This document shows positions 49,214 through 58,169 of a stretch of DNA of 64,000 nucleotides, piece by piece. Each line of letters opens with the position of its first letter. Positions within the stretch are counted from its first letter, which is position 1. This DNA is from Cubamyces lactineus (Eukaryota; Basidiomycota; Agaricomycetes; Polyporales; Polyporaceae), in assembly GCA_022376465.1 (NCBI GenBank), contig JACDTU010000015.1, positions 124,001-188,000 on the forward strand, given 5' to 3'. The position numbers were made by a program, and so were the translations under genes. The notes under the pieces were generated by a model. It was given only the letters and a program-made list of their open reading frames with translations. It made no database searches and was not told where the DNA came from.

Positions 49214-50611
49214 TCACCTACCTGGGATAGAATTTGATTGATGCGAGCCACAAGATGGTGTCAATGTCGTAAACCCGCGCGAAGGCTTAGAAGTGTCAGG
49301 TGAGCGACCATGAATGAAACGGGAATTTCGGCCCTGTGGCCTATATTTAAAAGTCGGTAAACTCACCAGAGTTGCGTGCTCCCCATAGCGTGACCTTGAG
49401 GTATCTCACTTCCGAGCCACGTAGAGTATTACGCTACACTTGAGGAGCACAATTCCTGCTGTTTTTATCAAGCACCTTATGCCGGGCTTAGCAGGCCCTA
49501 TATCCACTGAGCGCTAGGTAAAGATAGACTGAGAGTAAAGCATGGTAGGACGTACCACTAGAAAAGACATGGCTCCCCGACCAAAAACCAGCCCATAGTA
49601 CAAATTTGCGTGATCCACTAGAGTTAGAAGAGGTTGGATGATGGCTCAGGATGTCTTGCATTCCCGAGCTGGCTTTTCGACAGTCACAGTCAATATTGCG
49701 AAGAGACCTAAGCGTGCGAGGATGCTACGTTGAGAGCAGGAAGAAGATCACATTAGAAGTGGAGGGATGAGCGAGAAGGTGAGTATACGTTCGACGAAGA
49801 GCAAACACACTCGGCGTCTGTATAGGCGCCCATATAGGCTCAGAGCTTCAGCGCCTGTCGAGAAATCATGTAGGGTTCGGTAAATAAATCCCCGAGGACT
49901 TCTTTACATTTGTAACTTACACGGCGGGCCCGAAGCCTTTTTTAACGCGTGTTATAAACAGTTTCTTGCATTTAGGCGCCCGTTTAGCGCCGAATCTTGG
50001 TGGCTTTGAAAACCCCCCTAGTGATCCATTGTGGTACGGGTGTCGAAGGCATTACAGTATTTGACCGTCAGACGGAATACGGTTTTCGCGCGTTCCGCTG
50101 CGAAAGCAGAGTTGGCTGCGGTCCGTCGGTTATGCCGCGCTTGCGCAGTGTACCCTCGGGCCTATGTGGATATGATATAGCGAGGGCAGCTGCTGGGTGG
50201 GATGCGGAGGGTTGAGAGCAACTTAGCGACACCTGCGATTCCAGGATGACCGTCAGGTGGAAAGCTGGAAGCGCCGTGACATCACGGAGGACGCGTTTGG
50301 TGCAGTCTCTCTTTCCTGCTCATTGCCCTGCAAACTGCTCGCCTAAGTTGCGTCTAAACATGTTCTGCGAGTGCATGATGTACGATTGGGCTTATATACG
50401 AGAGATCCAGTGAATCAAGAGTGGGGATTGAATGGAAAAGAGATAGTCACATCAGTCACTCTCAACAGTCACCCCATCATGGCTCTCATCTCCTGGCCCT
50501 CGCCGCCGCTCTCCTTCTCCCTATGTTCATCTTGCTCAGGACTCTTGAGCCCATCCGGCGTGGGGAGTCGCTTCGGAGCTGCTGGCCGCTTTGGCAGCTT
50601 CTCGTGAGCTT
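49214..50611. other. 1.4 kb intergenic, no gene seen
   Basis: Short ORFs only. Target region of the outer retroelement. Confidence 0.5.
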
Positions 50612-50616
50612 CTCGA
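50612..50616 (+). repeat. Left flank of outer Gypsy element (putative target-site duplication CTCGA)
   Basis: The five bases before the LTR. The matching right copy would lie beyond the window. Confidence 0.5.
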
Positions 50617-51032
50617 TGTTACGACGCTCACTGTGTCACGGTCACCCAGTTTCCTTTCCTCTCTCTCCCTCGTGCCTCCGTTATGCCACGTCATCCTTTC
50701 CCATGCCACGTCACCCTTTCCCACCGGCTCACACGGCTGTTGTATTACTACCCTATCACCTTCCGCCACGTCATCGCCACATCATCTGTACTCCCAGCCC
50801 TGACTCTACGTAGTTATACTGGACTCTCACGGTACGTGGCGCCTACGTGGCGCCGACGTGTCCATGTCTCTCCTCCTGTATTTAAGACCAGAGGATCCAC
50901 TCAGGATCCTCAGCTCGACCTGGTTATCCATTGCCTATCCCTCTGAACCTCTACTCGACTCGAACTACTGGAGACCTCTGGTCCGATCCCTAGGACGTCG
51001 CTCGCTGTGACCGATCTAGGCTCGTCGTAACA
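50617..51032 (+). repeat. 5' LTR of outer element, 416 bp
   Basis: Starts TGTTACGACG and ends CGTCGTAACA (inverted ends). Contains a 19-bp tandem duplication around 50686-50723 absent from the LTRs of the inner copy (397 bp). U3 carries three CCACGTCA boxes (50686, 50706, 50766). Confidence 0.95.
50879..50885 (+). promoter_or_regulatory. LTR TATA-like box
   Basis: TATTTAA, 33 nt upstream of the AGCTCGACCT (50912-50921) that is complementary to the primer site. This places the inferred RNA start at about 50911-50912. Confidence 0.6.
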
Positions 51033-51034
51033 TT

Positions 51035-51044
51035 AGGTCGAGCT
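51035..51044 (+). promoter_or_regulatory. Primer-binding site of self-priming type
   Basis: AGGTCGAGCT, 2 nt after the LTR, is an exact complement of AGCTCGACCT at 50912-50921. It does not begin with the TGG expected for a tRNA primer. Tf1/sushi-group elements prime from the 5' end of their own RNA in this way. Confidence 0.65.
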
Positions 51045-51564
51045 CACCAGAACCCGTCGATCTACCCAGATCTCGACACACGACACCCGCTCAAGACAGA
51101 GCGGCCCCGAACCGAACAATACGGCGTCGATACCGAAAGAATTTGCGGTTGACAAGGAAGCCAAGCTAGTCTACTACGAAGGGCAACAAGTCTTCTGGAA
51201 GAACAAGTCCTGGCACTTCACCGAAGTCCCTCTCACCTGGCGGAACTGCCTTGACATCGACCCCGACTACCGAAGACGCTACCGCGAAATATCACTTGGA
51301 GACGAACTTCCGGAGGAACCAGCGGCCACCCCAGAACCGAGAACAGAACCAGAACAACCTTCCCCGGTAGACTTCACTACTCCCAGACCAGCTCAGGCGG
51401 AGATACTCGAGGAGAGTGAACCAGAAAGCGAGAACGCTACAAGAACTTCGAACGACGACCACGACCCGGAGGGAAGCGAAGCCGCACCAGAACCCGTAGG
51501 GAAGACCCCTCAAGAAGAATCGAACCGAACTGCAAACGAACCCGAAGGACGAACCGAAGCCACG
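51037..51564 (+). other. AUG-free open extension upstream of gag
   Basis: The gag frame is open for 176 codons back to a TAG at 51034. It has coding-like content (KEFAVDKEAKLVYYEGQQVF, then an acidic Pro/Glu-rich stretch) but no ATG. No ATG occurs in any frame between about 50912 and 51564. Either a leader kept free of AUG or an N-terminal Gag extension from a non-AUG start. Confidence 0.6.
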
Positions 51565-52566
51565 ATGGCTGAAGAAAAGACGAACGAGATCAAGCTCAAG
51601 ATGCCCCCAGAGTTCTCAGGGAAGCGGGGCGAAGTAGTGGAGTGGTTGCAGAAATGCTCCCTCTACCTCACGATGAACAAGAAGACCTACGCCACCGACG
51701 AAATGAAGATCGTCTTCTGCCTTATGCTGATGAACGGGGGCACCGCCGGAACCTGGGCCCGCACCTTCATTGAAGACGTAGAACGGCAGGCAGCCGACCA
51801 GAACAAGAACCGAAGACCAGGCGAAGAACGTATCGAACCCAACTACGGAACATGGGACGACTTCAAGAAGCAACTACTGGAAGCATTCGACGACATCGAC
51901 CAGAAGGCCAGCGCCCGTGTGCTGCTGCGAAACCTGAAGCAAGGAAGCAAGAAAGTCGAAGACTACATTGCCGAGTTCAAGTCGATCATCTCGCGATGCG
52001 GAATCACAGAGTTCGAAGTCATTGCCGACTTCTTCTATGCTGGACTCAACCGTCCCCTTCGAGAGAAGATCTTCGGGATGTACCCCCTACCGAAGGATGC
52101 CAGCGAACTCTACCTCCGAGCCTCCACTCTCGAACAGCAGTATCACCTGGGAAGAGCATACGACGGGAAGACCTCGACCTTCCGACCTACGTACAAGCCG
52201 TACAGACCCCGACCGCAAGAACGCGACCCCGACGCCATGGATGTCGACAAGATGACGACCGAAGAACGTGAGAAGCACTACCGAGAAGGACGATGCTTCA
52301 ATTGCCACCAGATAGGGCATCTAGCGCGGCAGTGCCCCAACAGAAGAACCAACGACCGTAAGAAGACGAAGCCTGCCGCCAAGGCCCGCATCACCGAGGT
52401 CGAAGAAGATGAGAGCGACGATGATGAAGACATCAAATCCATCGACGGCCAAGCGGCTGACAAGAAGCAGCTTATCGCAGCAAGGATCCGTACCGCTCTG
52501 AAGGGGCTAGAAGAAGACCAAGACGCGAAGGAAATCCTCGCAAGCTTCTCCAACGAGGGTTTTTGA
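51565..52566 (+). CDS. Gag, outer Gypsy element
   Basis: Structural protein of the particle, 333 aa from the first ATG of the transcript. Ty3-type gag core about residues 10-220 (PPEFSGKRGEVVEWLQKC, WDDFKKQLLEAFDDID, VEDYIAEFKSIISRCGI, FYAGLNRPLREKI), then a zinc knuckle CFNCHQIGHLARQC (CX2CX4HX4C) about residues 255-268 and an acidic tail. Ends at a TGA that overlaps the pol frame. Differs from the inner copy by very few residues (for example E/K in DYIAEFKS). Confidence 0.95.
   Translation: MAEEKTNEIKLKMPPEFSGKRGEVVEWLQKCSLYLTMNKKTYATDEMKIVFCLMLMNGGTAGTWARTFIEDVERQAADQNKNRRPGEERIEPNYGTWDDFKKQLLEAFDDIDQKASARVLLRNLKQGSKKVEDYIAEFKSIISRCGITEFEVIADFFYAGLNRPLREKIFGMYPLPKDASELYLRASTLEQQYHLGRAYDGKTSTFRPTYKPYRPRPQERDPDAMDVDKMTTEEREKHYREGRCFNCHQIGHLARQCPNRRTNDRKKTKPAAKARITEVEEDESDDDEDIKSIDGQAADKKQLIAARIRTALKGLEEDQDAKEILASFSNEGF
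52557..52563 (+). promoter_or_regulatory. -1 frameshift heptamer GGGTTTT (outer copy)
   Basis: In the gag frame the bases read GAG GGT TTT TGA, so the heptamer fits X XXY YYZ and is followed at once by the stop. A -1 slip enters the pol frame at TTG AAG AAC. Confidence 0.65.
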
Positions 52567-55500
52567 AGAACCGGCGTGCCTCGACGTCACGACCGCGTAC
52601 TAAGGTCCGCCGTGTAATAGTAGCGCAGACTTCTCGACAGTCTATGAGAATTCCGTTATCTATCCACGCGGACCTAAGCGTCGAAACGAAAGCCCTCATC
52701 GACACGGGAGCGGGAGAAGTATTCATGGACCACAGGTTTGCGAAAGAGCACAACTTCCCGCTCAAATCGCTGAAAGCCCCGATCCGAGTATACAACGCTG
52801 ACGGAACCAGGAATGAAGCAGGCGATATCAAGAAATGCGCAGTCCTTGAAATCGAAGCTGGGCGCCACCGACACATTGTGCGGTTCCTGATTACGTCGCT
52901 AGGAAAGGAACCAATCATCCTGGGCCTGCCATGGCTGCAGCGCGTCAATGCCAACATCGACTTCACGAAAGGGACCCTCGATATCGACCCCGCCCGGGTG
53001 AACCGAACAATTGTGGAACATCTGCGTGCAATGTGGTTCCCAGATCAAGACCCCTTCACCGGAAGACCCAAGCCAGTGGAAGAAGAACCGAACGAAGAAA
53101 CAAATGAAGAAGACAAAGACGCGACCGAGGAAGCATCGACCCAAGAACCAATCTACGAGAACATCGAACGAGTTACCCTCTCCGACGTGCACCCGGAAGA
53201 AGAACCCAACGACCAAGATCTGCTGATAGCTTATCTTCGCGGAGAACACGAAGCCATGATAACACCGCACGCGACAGAATGGCACGGAGATATGCCTCGA
53301 CCCGGATCCCCCCTCACCACGGAACACGACTACGAACCCACGAAGATTGGACCTGGACCCACCATCGGAAGAATCCGACGAGCCCCACAAGGACTTCGAT
53401 TTGCAATTGCAGCCAACGTCTGGATCCGAGCAAAGGTCAACCCCGCAATGGCACTCGCACAACAGCACCAAGCACAGGAAGAGAAGAAGACTTTCGAAGA
53501 GATGCTCCCTGAACCGTACCGAGGATATGCCGCCATCTTTGAAAAGAAGGCGTCCGAACGATTCCCACCATCACGACCCTGGGACCTGGCCATTGAACTC
53601 AAGGAAGGCTTTACCCCGAAGGACTTCAAGCGATATCAACTCACGCCCAAGGAACTCGAAGCCGAGGAAGAATTCATCCGGGAGAACCTACGAAAAGGCT
53701 ACATCCGACCCTCGAACTCGCCGATGGCATCCCCATTCTTCTTCGTCGGCAAGAAAGACGGAACACTACGACCCTGCCAAGATTATCGATACCTCAACGA
53801 AGGAACCGTCCCCAACAAATACCCACTACCGCTCATATCAGAATTGGTCGACAAGCTGCGCGGAGCGAAGGTTTTCTCCAAACTGGACCTCCGATCGGGA
53901 TACAACAACGTCCGTATCAAGGACGGTGATCAATGGAAGGCCGCCTTCCGAACCAGCAAAGGGCTATACGAACCAATGGTCATGTTCTTTGGACTGCGGA
54001 ACTCCCCCTCGGCTTTTCAAGCTATGATGAACGCGATCTTCGCAGACATGATCGACGAAGGATGGGTAGTGATTTACATGGACGACATACTGATCTTTTC
54101 GGCAGAACTGGACGAACACCGAAGAAGGACCTTACGTGTCCTGGAACGACTCAAAGAACACGACCTCTACCTCAAGCTAGAGAAGTGCATATTCAACGCA
54201 CCAGAAGTGGAGTATCTTGGAATGATCATCAGCGAGAACCGGATCTCCATGGACCCTATCAAGATAAAGGGAATACTCGACTGGCCAGAGCCGACAACCG
54301 TCAAGGACGTTCGATCATTCCTTGGATTCGGCAACTTTTACCGACGATTCATCGACCACTTCTCGGAGATCGCGCGACCGCTGAACGCGCTCACCAAGAA
54401 AGACGCCAAATGGGAGTGGACAACGGAACGCCAGAAGGCCTTCGACATGCTGAAGCAACGATTCGCGACGGCCCCTGTGCTGCAAATGCCCGACATTAGC
54501 AAACCTTTTGTCGTCGAATCCGACGCCTCGCAATGGGCCACAGGGGCAGTACTCCGACAACGAGACGCCAACGGCGACCTGCACCCGTGCGCGTATCTAT
54601 CCGAAGGATTCACCGAAGCGGAACGGAACTACGAAATCTATGACCGAGAACTACTTGGCATCATTCGAGCCCTGAAGGCCTGGCGACACTACCTCGAAGG
54701 ATCAGGGCACCCGGTTACGATCCTATCCGACCACAAGAACCTCACCTACTGGCGCAACCCGCAACAACTGAACAGACGACAAGCACGATGGGCCCTCTTT
54801 CTCTCCCAGTTCGACATCCAACTCGTACATACCCCTGGCACGGCAATGGTACAATCGGATGCGCTATCCCGAAGACCCGATCACCGACAAGGATCAGAAG
54901 ACGACAATACTGAACGAACCATGCTACCTGACAACCTCTTCGTACGACTAGTGGACACCCAACTGGCACCGAGGTTCCGACACTTGGCCACGCAAGACAG
55001 ACTCTTTTGCGACGCACTTGCTGCCATCCAACACGACGGACCACCCCCGATCAGAAGTGCACTCACCGATTGGCAAGAACGAGATGGCTTAATCTTCTAC
55101 AAGAACCGATGCTACGTACCGGCCGACGAAGCCCTGCGACGAGACCTGATCAGTCAACACCACGACTCCCCGGCAGCCGGACACCCTGGGAAATTCAAGA
55201 CTCTAGAACTGATACGGCGGTCATACTGGTGGCCCGGCATGTATGCCATGGTATCCCGATACGTCGAAGGCTGTGCCACATGCCAGCAGAACAAGCCAAA
55301 CACACACCCGACCACCCCGCCCCCGCAACCAATCCCCGCTGACGATGTTACCCGGCCATTCCAGAACGTCACGATGGATCTCATCACCGATCTCCCCGAA
55401 TCCCACGGCTACGATAGTATTCTGGTCGTGGTCGACCATGGCCTTACGAAGGGGGTGATTTTCGCACCATGCAAGAAGACGATCGACGCAATCGGCACAG

Positions 55501-55803
55501 CGGCGCTTTACCACCGGCATGTCTACCGACGCTTTGGACTACCCAGCAAGATCATATCCGACCGAGGGCCACAATTCGTATCCAACGTCACTCGCGAACT
55601 AGGAAGACTCTTAGGCATCACCCTTTCCCCGTCCACCGCATATCACCCACAGACCGACGGACAAACTGAACGAGTGAATCAAGAACTGGAAGTCTACCTC
55701 AGGATATTCTGCGAAGGCCAACCAGACGAATGGGCGGAACACCTTGTCGACGCAGAAGTCGCACACAATCAACGGACCCACTCAGCACGGAATGCATCAC
55801 CAT
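52563..55803 (+). CDS. Pol (protease, RT, RNase H, integrase), outer element, cut by inner copy
   Basis: In the -1 frame from gag, with no ATG of its own. Protease with [14 protein letters not shown]; reverse transcriptase with [20 protein letters not shown] and the catalytic YMDDIL; RNase H from [14 protein letters not shown]; integrase zinc site [13 protein letters not shown]...CATCQQNK (HHCC); DDE core with [30 protein letters not shown] and [18 protein letters not shown]. The frame is cut at ...ARNASP by the inverted copy and resumes at 63373. Confidence 0.95.
55799..55803 (+). repeat. Target-site duplication ACCAT, left copy
   Basis: ACCAT immediately before the inner LTR; repeated at 63368-63372. 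Confidence 0.95.
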
Positions 55804-56200
55804 TGTTACGACGAGCCTAGATCGGTCACAGCAAGCGACGTCCTAGGGATCGGACCAGAGGTCTCCAGTAGTTCGAGTCGAGTAGAGGTTCAGAGGAATA
55901 GGCAATGGATAACCAGGTCGAGCTGAGGATCCCGAGTGGATCCTCTGGTCTTAAATACAGGAAGAGAGACATGGACACGTCAGCGCCACGTAGGCGCCAC
56001 GTACCGTGAGAGTCCAGTATAACTACGTAGAGTCAGGGCTGGGAGTACAGATGATGTGGCGATGACGTGGCGGAAGGTGATAGGGTAGTAATACAACAGC
56101 CGTGTGAACTGGTGGGAAAGGATGACGTGGCATAACGGAGGCACGAGGGAGAGAGAGGAAAAGGAAACTGGGTGACCGTGACACAGTGAGCGTCGTAACA
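55804..56200 (-). repeat. 3' LTR of inner element, 397 bp
   Basis: Begins TGTTACGACG and ends CGTCGTAACA in window orientation, since the ends are inverted repeats. Confidence 0.96.
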
Positions 56201-56211
56201 TTACCCCCTTC
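56201..56211 (-). promoter_or_regulatory. Polypurine tract of inner element
   Basis: GAAGGGGGTAA on the minus strand directly abuts the 3' LTR, the expected site of plus-strand priming. Confidence 0.6.
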
Positions 56212-56249
56212 GTATGCTTCTACGCTGTTCCATCAGCGGAATATCCAGC

Positions 56250-57284
56250 TCAACTCGTAAACCGCTCGTCCATGTCTTCTGGGCGCAGAGGGCACTCCCA
56301 CGGGTGATGGCCAGGGGCGGTGGCGCGACACCAGACACATCGCCAGTCTCTGCACCACAGGTACTCGTGATCGGGCGACCCACAGACTAGGCAGCTGCGG
56401 CCAATAGGGTGGAGGGACGGCGGGGACTCAGGTCGGGCTGGCGAAGCGTCCATTGGGGCGGGCGAGGTGTCTCTTCGAGCTCTTACGTTACGCTCGTCGG
56501 GGGATGGATCACGGGGCCGACGGCTTCCTGCGGAGACTCTGGTGTGGAACAAGGGCAGATAGGTCCCCTGGCGTCGGGCTTCGCCGGGTACTATTCTTGC
56601 CGCAGCTGGGAGTTCTCCGGGAGGTGGGGCCGCGTCGTTGATGACCGAGGCCAGTGGCGCCATCCTTGCACGGAATGCGGGGAGTTCAAATGTTTGTATG
56701 AGGAAGTTCCTCCATGTGCGCGTGGTCCGGGCGAGCCGTCGAGTGGTGTTCAAAGAGTGTCTTGCCAACCTCCGTAACTCGTGGGCATGGTGCCCGACGT
56801 TTTCGAGGGCGCGCGCCTGCCGTTCTGCGATGTCGTAGTCCGAGACTTGCCGTTGCTCCTCTTCTTCACCAAACGCCTCATGAAGAGCGTCTAGAGCGTC
56901 CTCTGCGATGTCAGCTGCGTCAACAAGGTTCCCTTCCAGTGCGTCCAGTTCCCGTTGCTCGTTGTAGAGGCATCGATATTCTCTAAGGAAGTACTGCAAG
57001 CCTCGCTCGGTGGCATTGACGACCGGGGTAGGGTTGGTGAGGAGCGCACGGAGCAACTGGTTGACGTCGGGGTGCCGGGAGTGGTCTACCAGATGAGAGT
57101 CTTCGACACCGACCGTGCTGAGGTCCGACGTCGAGGAGGCGGGCGATGGTGACCTAGGGGTGTATTCTGGTGGGGGCGACGAGAGGCGTCTGGCGAGTGG
57201 GGGAGGAATGGGTAGCGGCTGTTGGTTTTTCTGGTCACTTGCATTGTCGTCAGCGACTTGGGTGCTATAGAGGGGGCGGCCCAT
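56250..57284 (-). CDS. Extra ORF c of inner element: coiled-coil/zinc-knuckle protein
   Basis: 344 aa from the ATG at 57284, one base after the stop of ORF b. N-terminus Pro-rich (PLPIPPPLARRLSSPPPEYT); middle predicted helical and acidic (EQRELDALEGNLVDAADIAE, DALHEAFGEEEEQRQ) with Arg-rich helices after it; C-terminus with a CLVCGSPDHEYLWC knuckle (CX2CX4HX4C) and a second Cys/His cluster CVWCRATAPGHHPWEC. Not part of normal Gag or Pol. Possible second nucleic-acid-binding protein. The ORF has a longer frame upstream, but only with a TTG start. Confidence 0.7.
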   Translation of the reverse strand: MGRPLYSTQVADDNASDQKNQQPLPIPPPLARRLSSPPPEYTPRSPSPASSTSDLSTVGVEDSHLVDHSRHPDVNQLLRALLTNPTPVVNATERGLQYFLREYRCLYNEQRELDALEGNLVDAADIAEDALDALHEAFGEEEEQRQVSDYDIAERQARALENVGHHAHELRRLARHSLNTTRRLARTTRTWRNFLIQTFELPAFRARMAPLASVINDAAPPPGELPAAARIVPGEARRQGTYLPLFHTRVSAGSRRPRDPSPDERNVRARRDTSPAPMDASPARPESPPSLHPIGRSCLVCGSPDHEYLWCRDWRCVWCRATAPGHHPWECPLRPEDMDERFTS

Positions 57285-57285
57285 T

Positions 57286-57474
57286 CTACTCGTCCCAGCT
57301 GGAGTTATTGAGGGTGCGGTCGGCCTGGTCAAGCTTGTCGTTTGCGGGGTCGAGAGGGTCACGGTGTTCGAGAGCAATTTCGAGGATGTTGATGGAGAGG
57401 CGCAGGTGAGTGGCGATGAAGGCAAGGGCAAGGAGGTAGCCGAGGGTCATGCAGGTGAAGAGCGCGATGATCAT
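57286..57474 (-). CDS. Extra ORF b of inner element: small membrane protein
   Basis: 62 aa from the ATG at 57474, 5 nt after the stop of ORF a. One membrane span (IIALFTCMTLGYLLALAFIA) then a charged tail with EHRDPLDPANDKLDQADRT. Ends 1 nt before the ATG of ORF c. No homologue recognised. Confidence 0.6.
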   Translation of the reverse strand: MIIALFTCMTLGYLLALAFIATHLRLSINILEIALEHRDPLDPANDKLDQADRTLNNSSWDE

Positions 57475-57479
57475 GGGCT

Positions 57480-57638
57480 TCACGATCCCCACGCTGATCG
57501 GGATGGGTAGTCACGGCTGTGGAGAGTGTGCTCGATGATGCGGTTGAAGAGGTCGCGGAGGATATACCAGAGAAAGAGGAGGGTGATGGCGAGGAGGGTG
57601 AGGCAGTAGATGGCGAAGAGGATGGCGAGAGAGAGCAT
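57480..57638 (-). CDS. Extra ORF a of inner element: small membrane protein
   Basis: 52 aa from the ATG at 57638, 6 nt after the chromodomain stop. Begins MLSLAILFAIYCLTLLAITL, one long hydrophobic span, then DLFNRIIEHTLHSRDYPS. The same ATG and first codons follow the chromodomain of the outer copy at 63987, so the arrangement is shared. Confidence 0.6.
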   Translation of the reverse strand: MLSLAILFAIYCLTLLAITLLFLWYILRDLFNRIIEHTLHSRDYPSRSAWGS

Positions 57639-57644
57639 TGCAGA

Positions 57645-58169
57645 TTACAGCAGCTTCTTCGCCCTTTTATACCGCTGGAGGATTTCTTTGGCGTTCGGAA
57701 TTAGAGCGGACTCGGGTTCCCATGTGTTCTTGGCGCTGGAGTAGCCTTTCCACTTGATTTGGTAGCGGATTCCGCCTCGTGTGGTCTTGTGTCCGACGAT
57801 CGCTTCGACCTCATATTCTTCTTCTCCGTCGATAAGGTCAGGTGGTGGCCTCGTGTAGTTCGGTCCGTGGGTGTCGTTTTCCTTGTATGGGGTGAGGAAG
57901 CATGCGTGGAACACGGGGTGTACCTTCCAGTGTTTCGGCAGCTCCAGCCGATAGGTCACGGGTCCAAGTACTTCGGTGATGACAAAGGGGCCTTCCCGTT
58001 TGGGTGCGAGTTTCCGGGATGCGTAAGCGAGCTTGAGGTTCTTCCCTTCGAGCCAGACCTTCTGTCCTTTCTTGAATTGGACGAACTTTCCCTTGAACCT
58101 GTCGCGTATGACGTGTCGGGCTAGCTCGTGGGCTGCTAGGGCTTCGTCTCGGGCCTTCTGGAGGTTCAC
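57645..58169 (-). CDS. Integrase C-terminus and chromodomain of inner element (out of frame with pol)
   Basis: Contains the GPY/F-type module ([53 protein letters not shown]) and a chromodomain ([37 protein letters not shown]). Chromodomains steer chromoviruses to histone marks. A 53-nt deletion near 58183-58187 shifts it out of the pol frame. Confidence 0.9.
   Translation of the reverse strand: MNLQKARDEALAAHELARHVIRDRFKGKFVQFKKGQKVWLEGKNLKLAYASRKLAPKREGPFVITEVLGPVTYRLELPKHWKVHPVFHACFLTPYKENDTHGPNYTRPPPDLIDGEEEYEVEAIVGHKTTRGGIRYQIKWKGYSSAKNTWEPESALIPNAKEILQRYKRAKKLL

Noticed and set aside
56201..57650. Typical viral envelope gene at the 3' end of the retroelement
   Set aside because: No signal peptide plus long ectodomain; two tiny spans and a zinc-knuckle protein do not fit a class I or II envelope.
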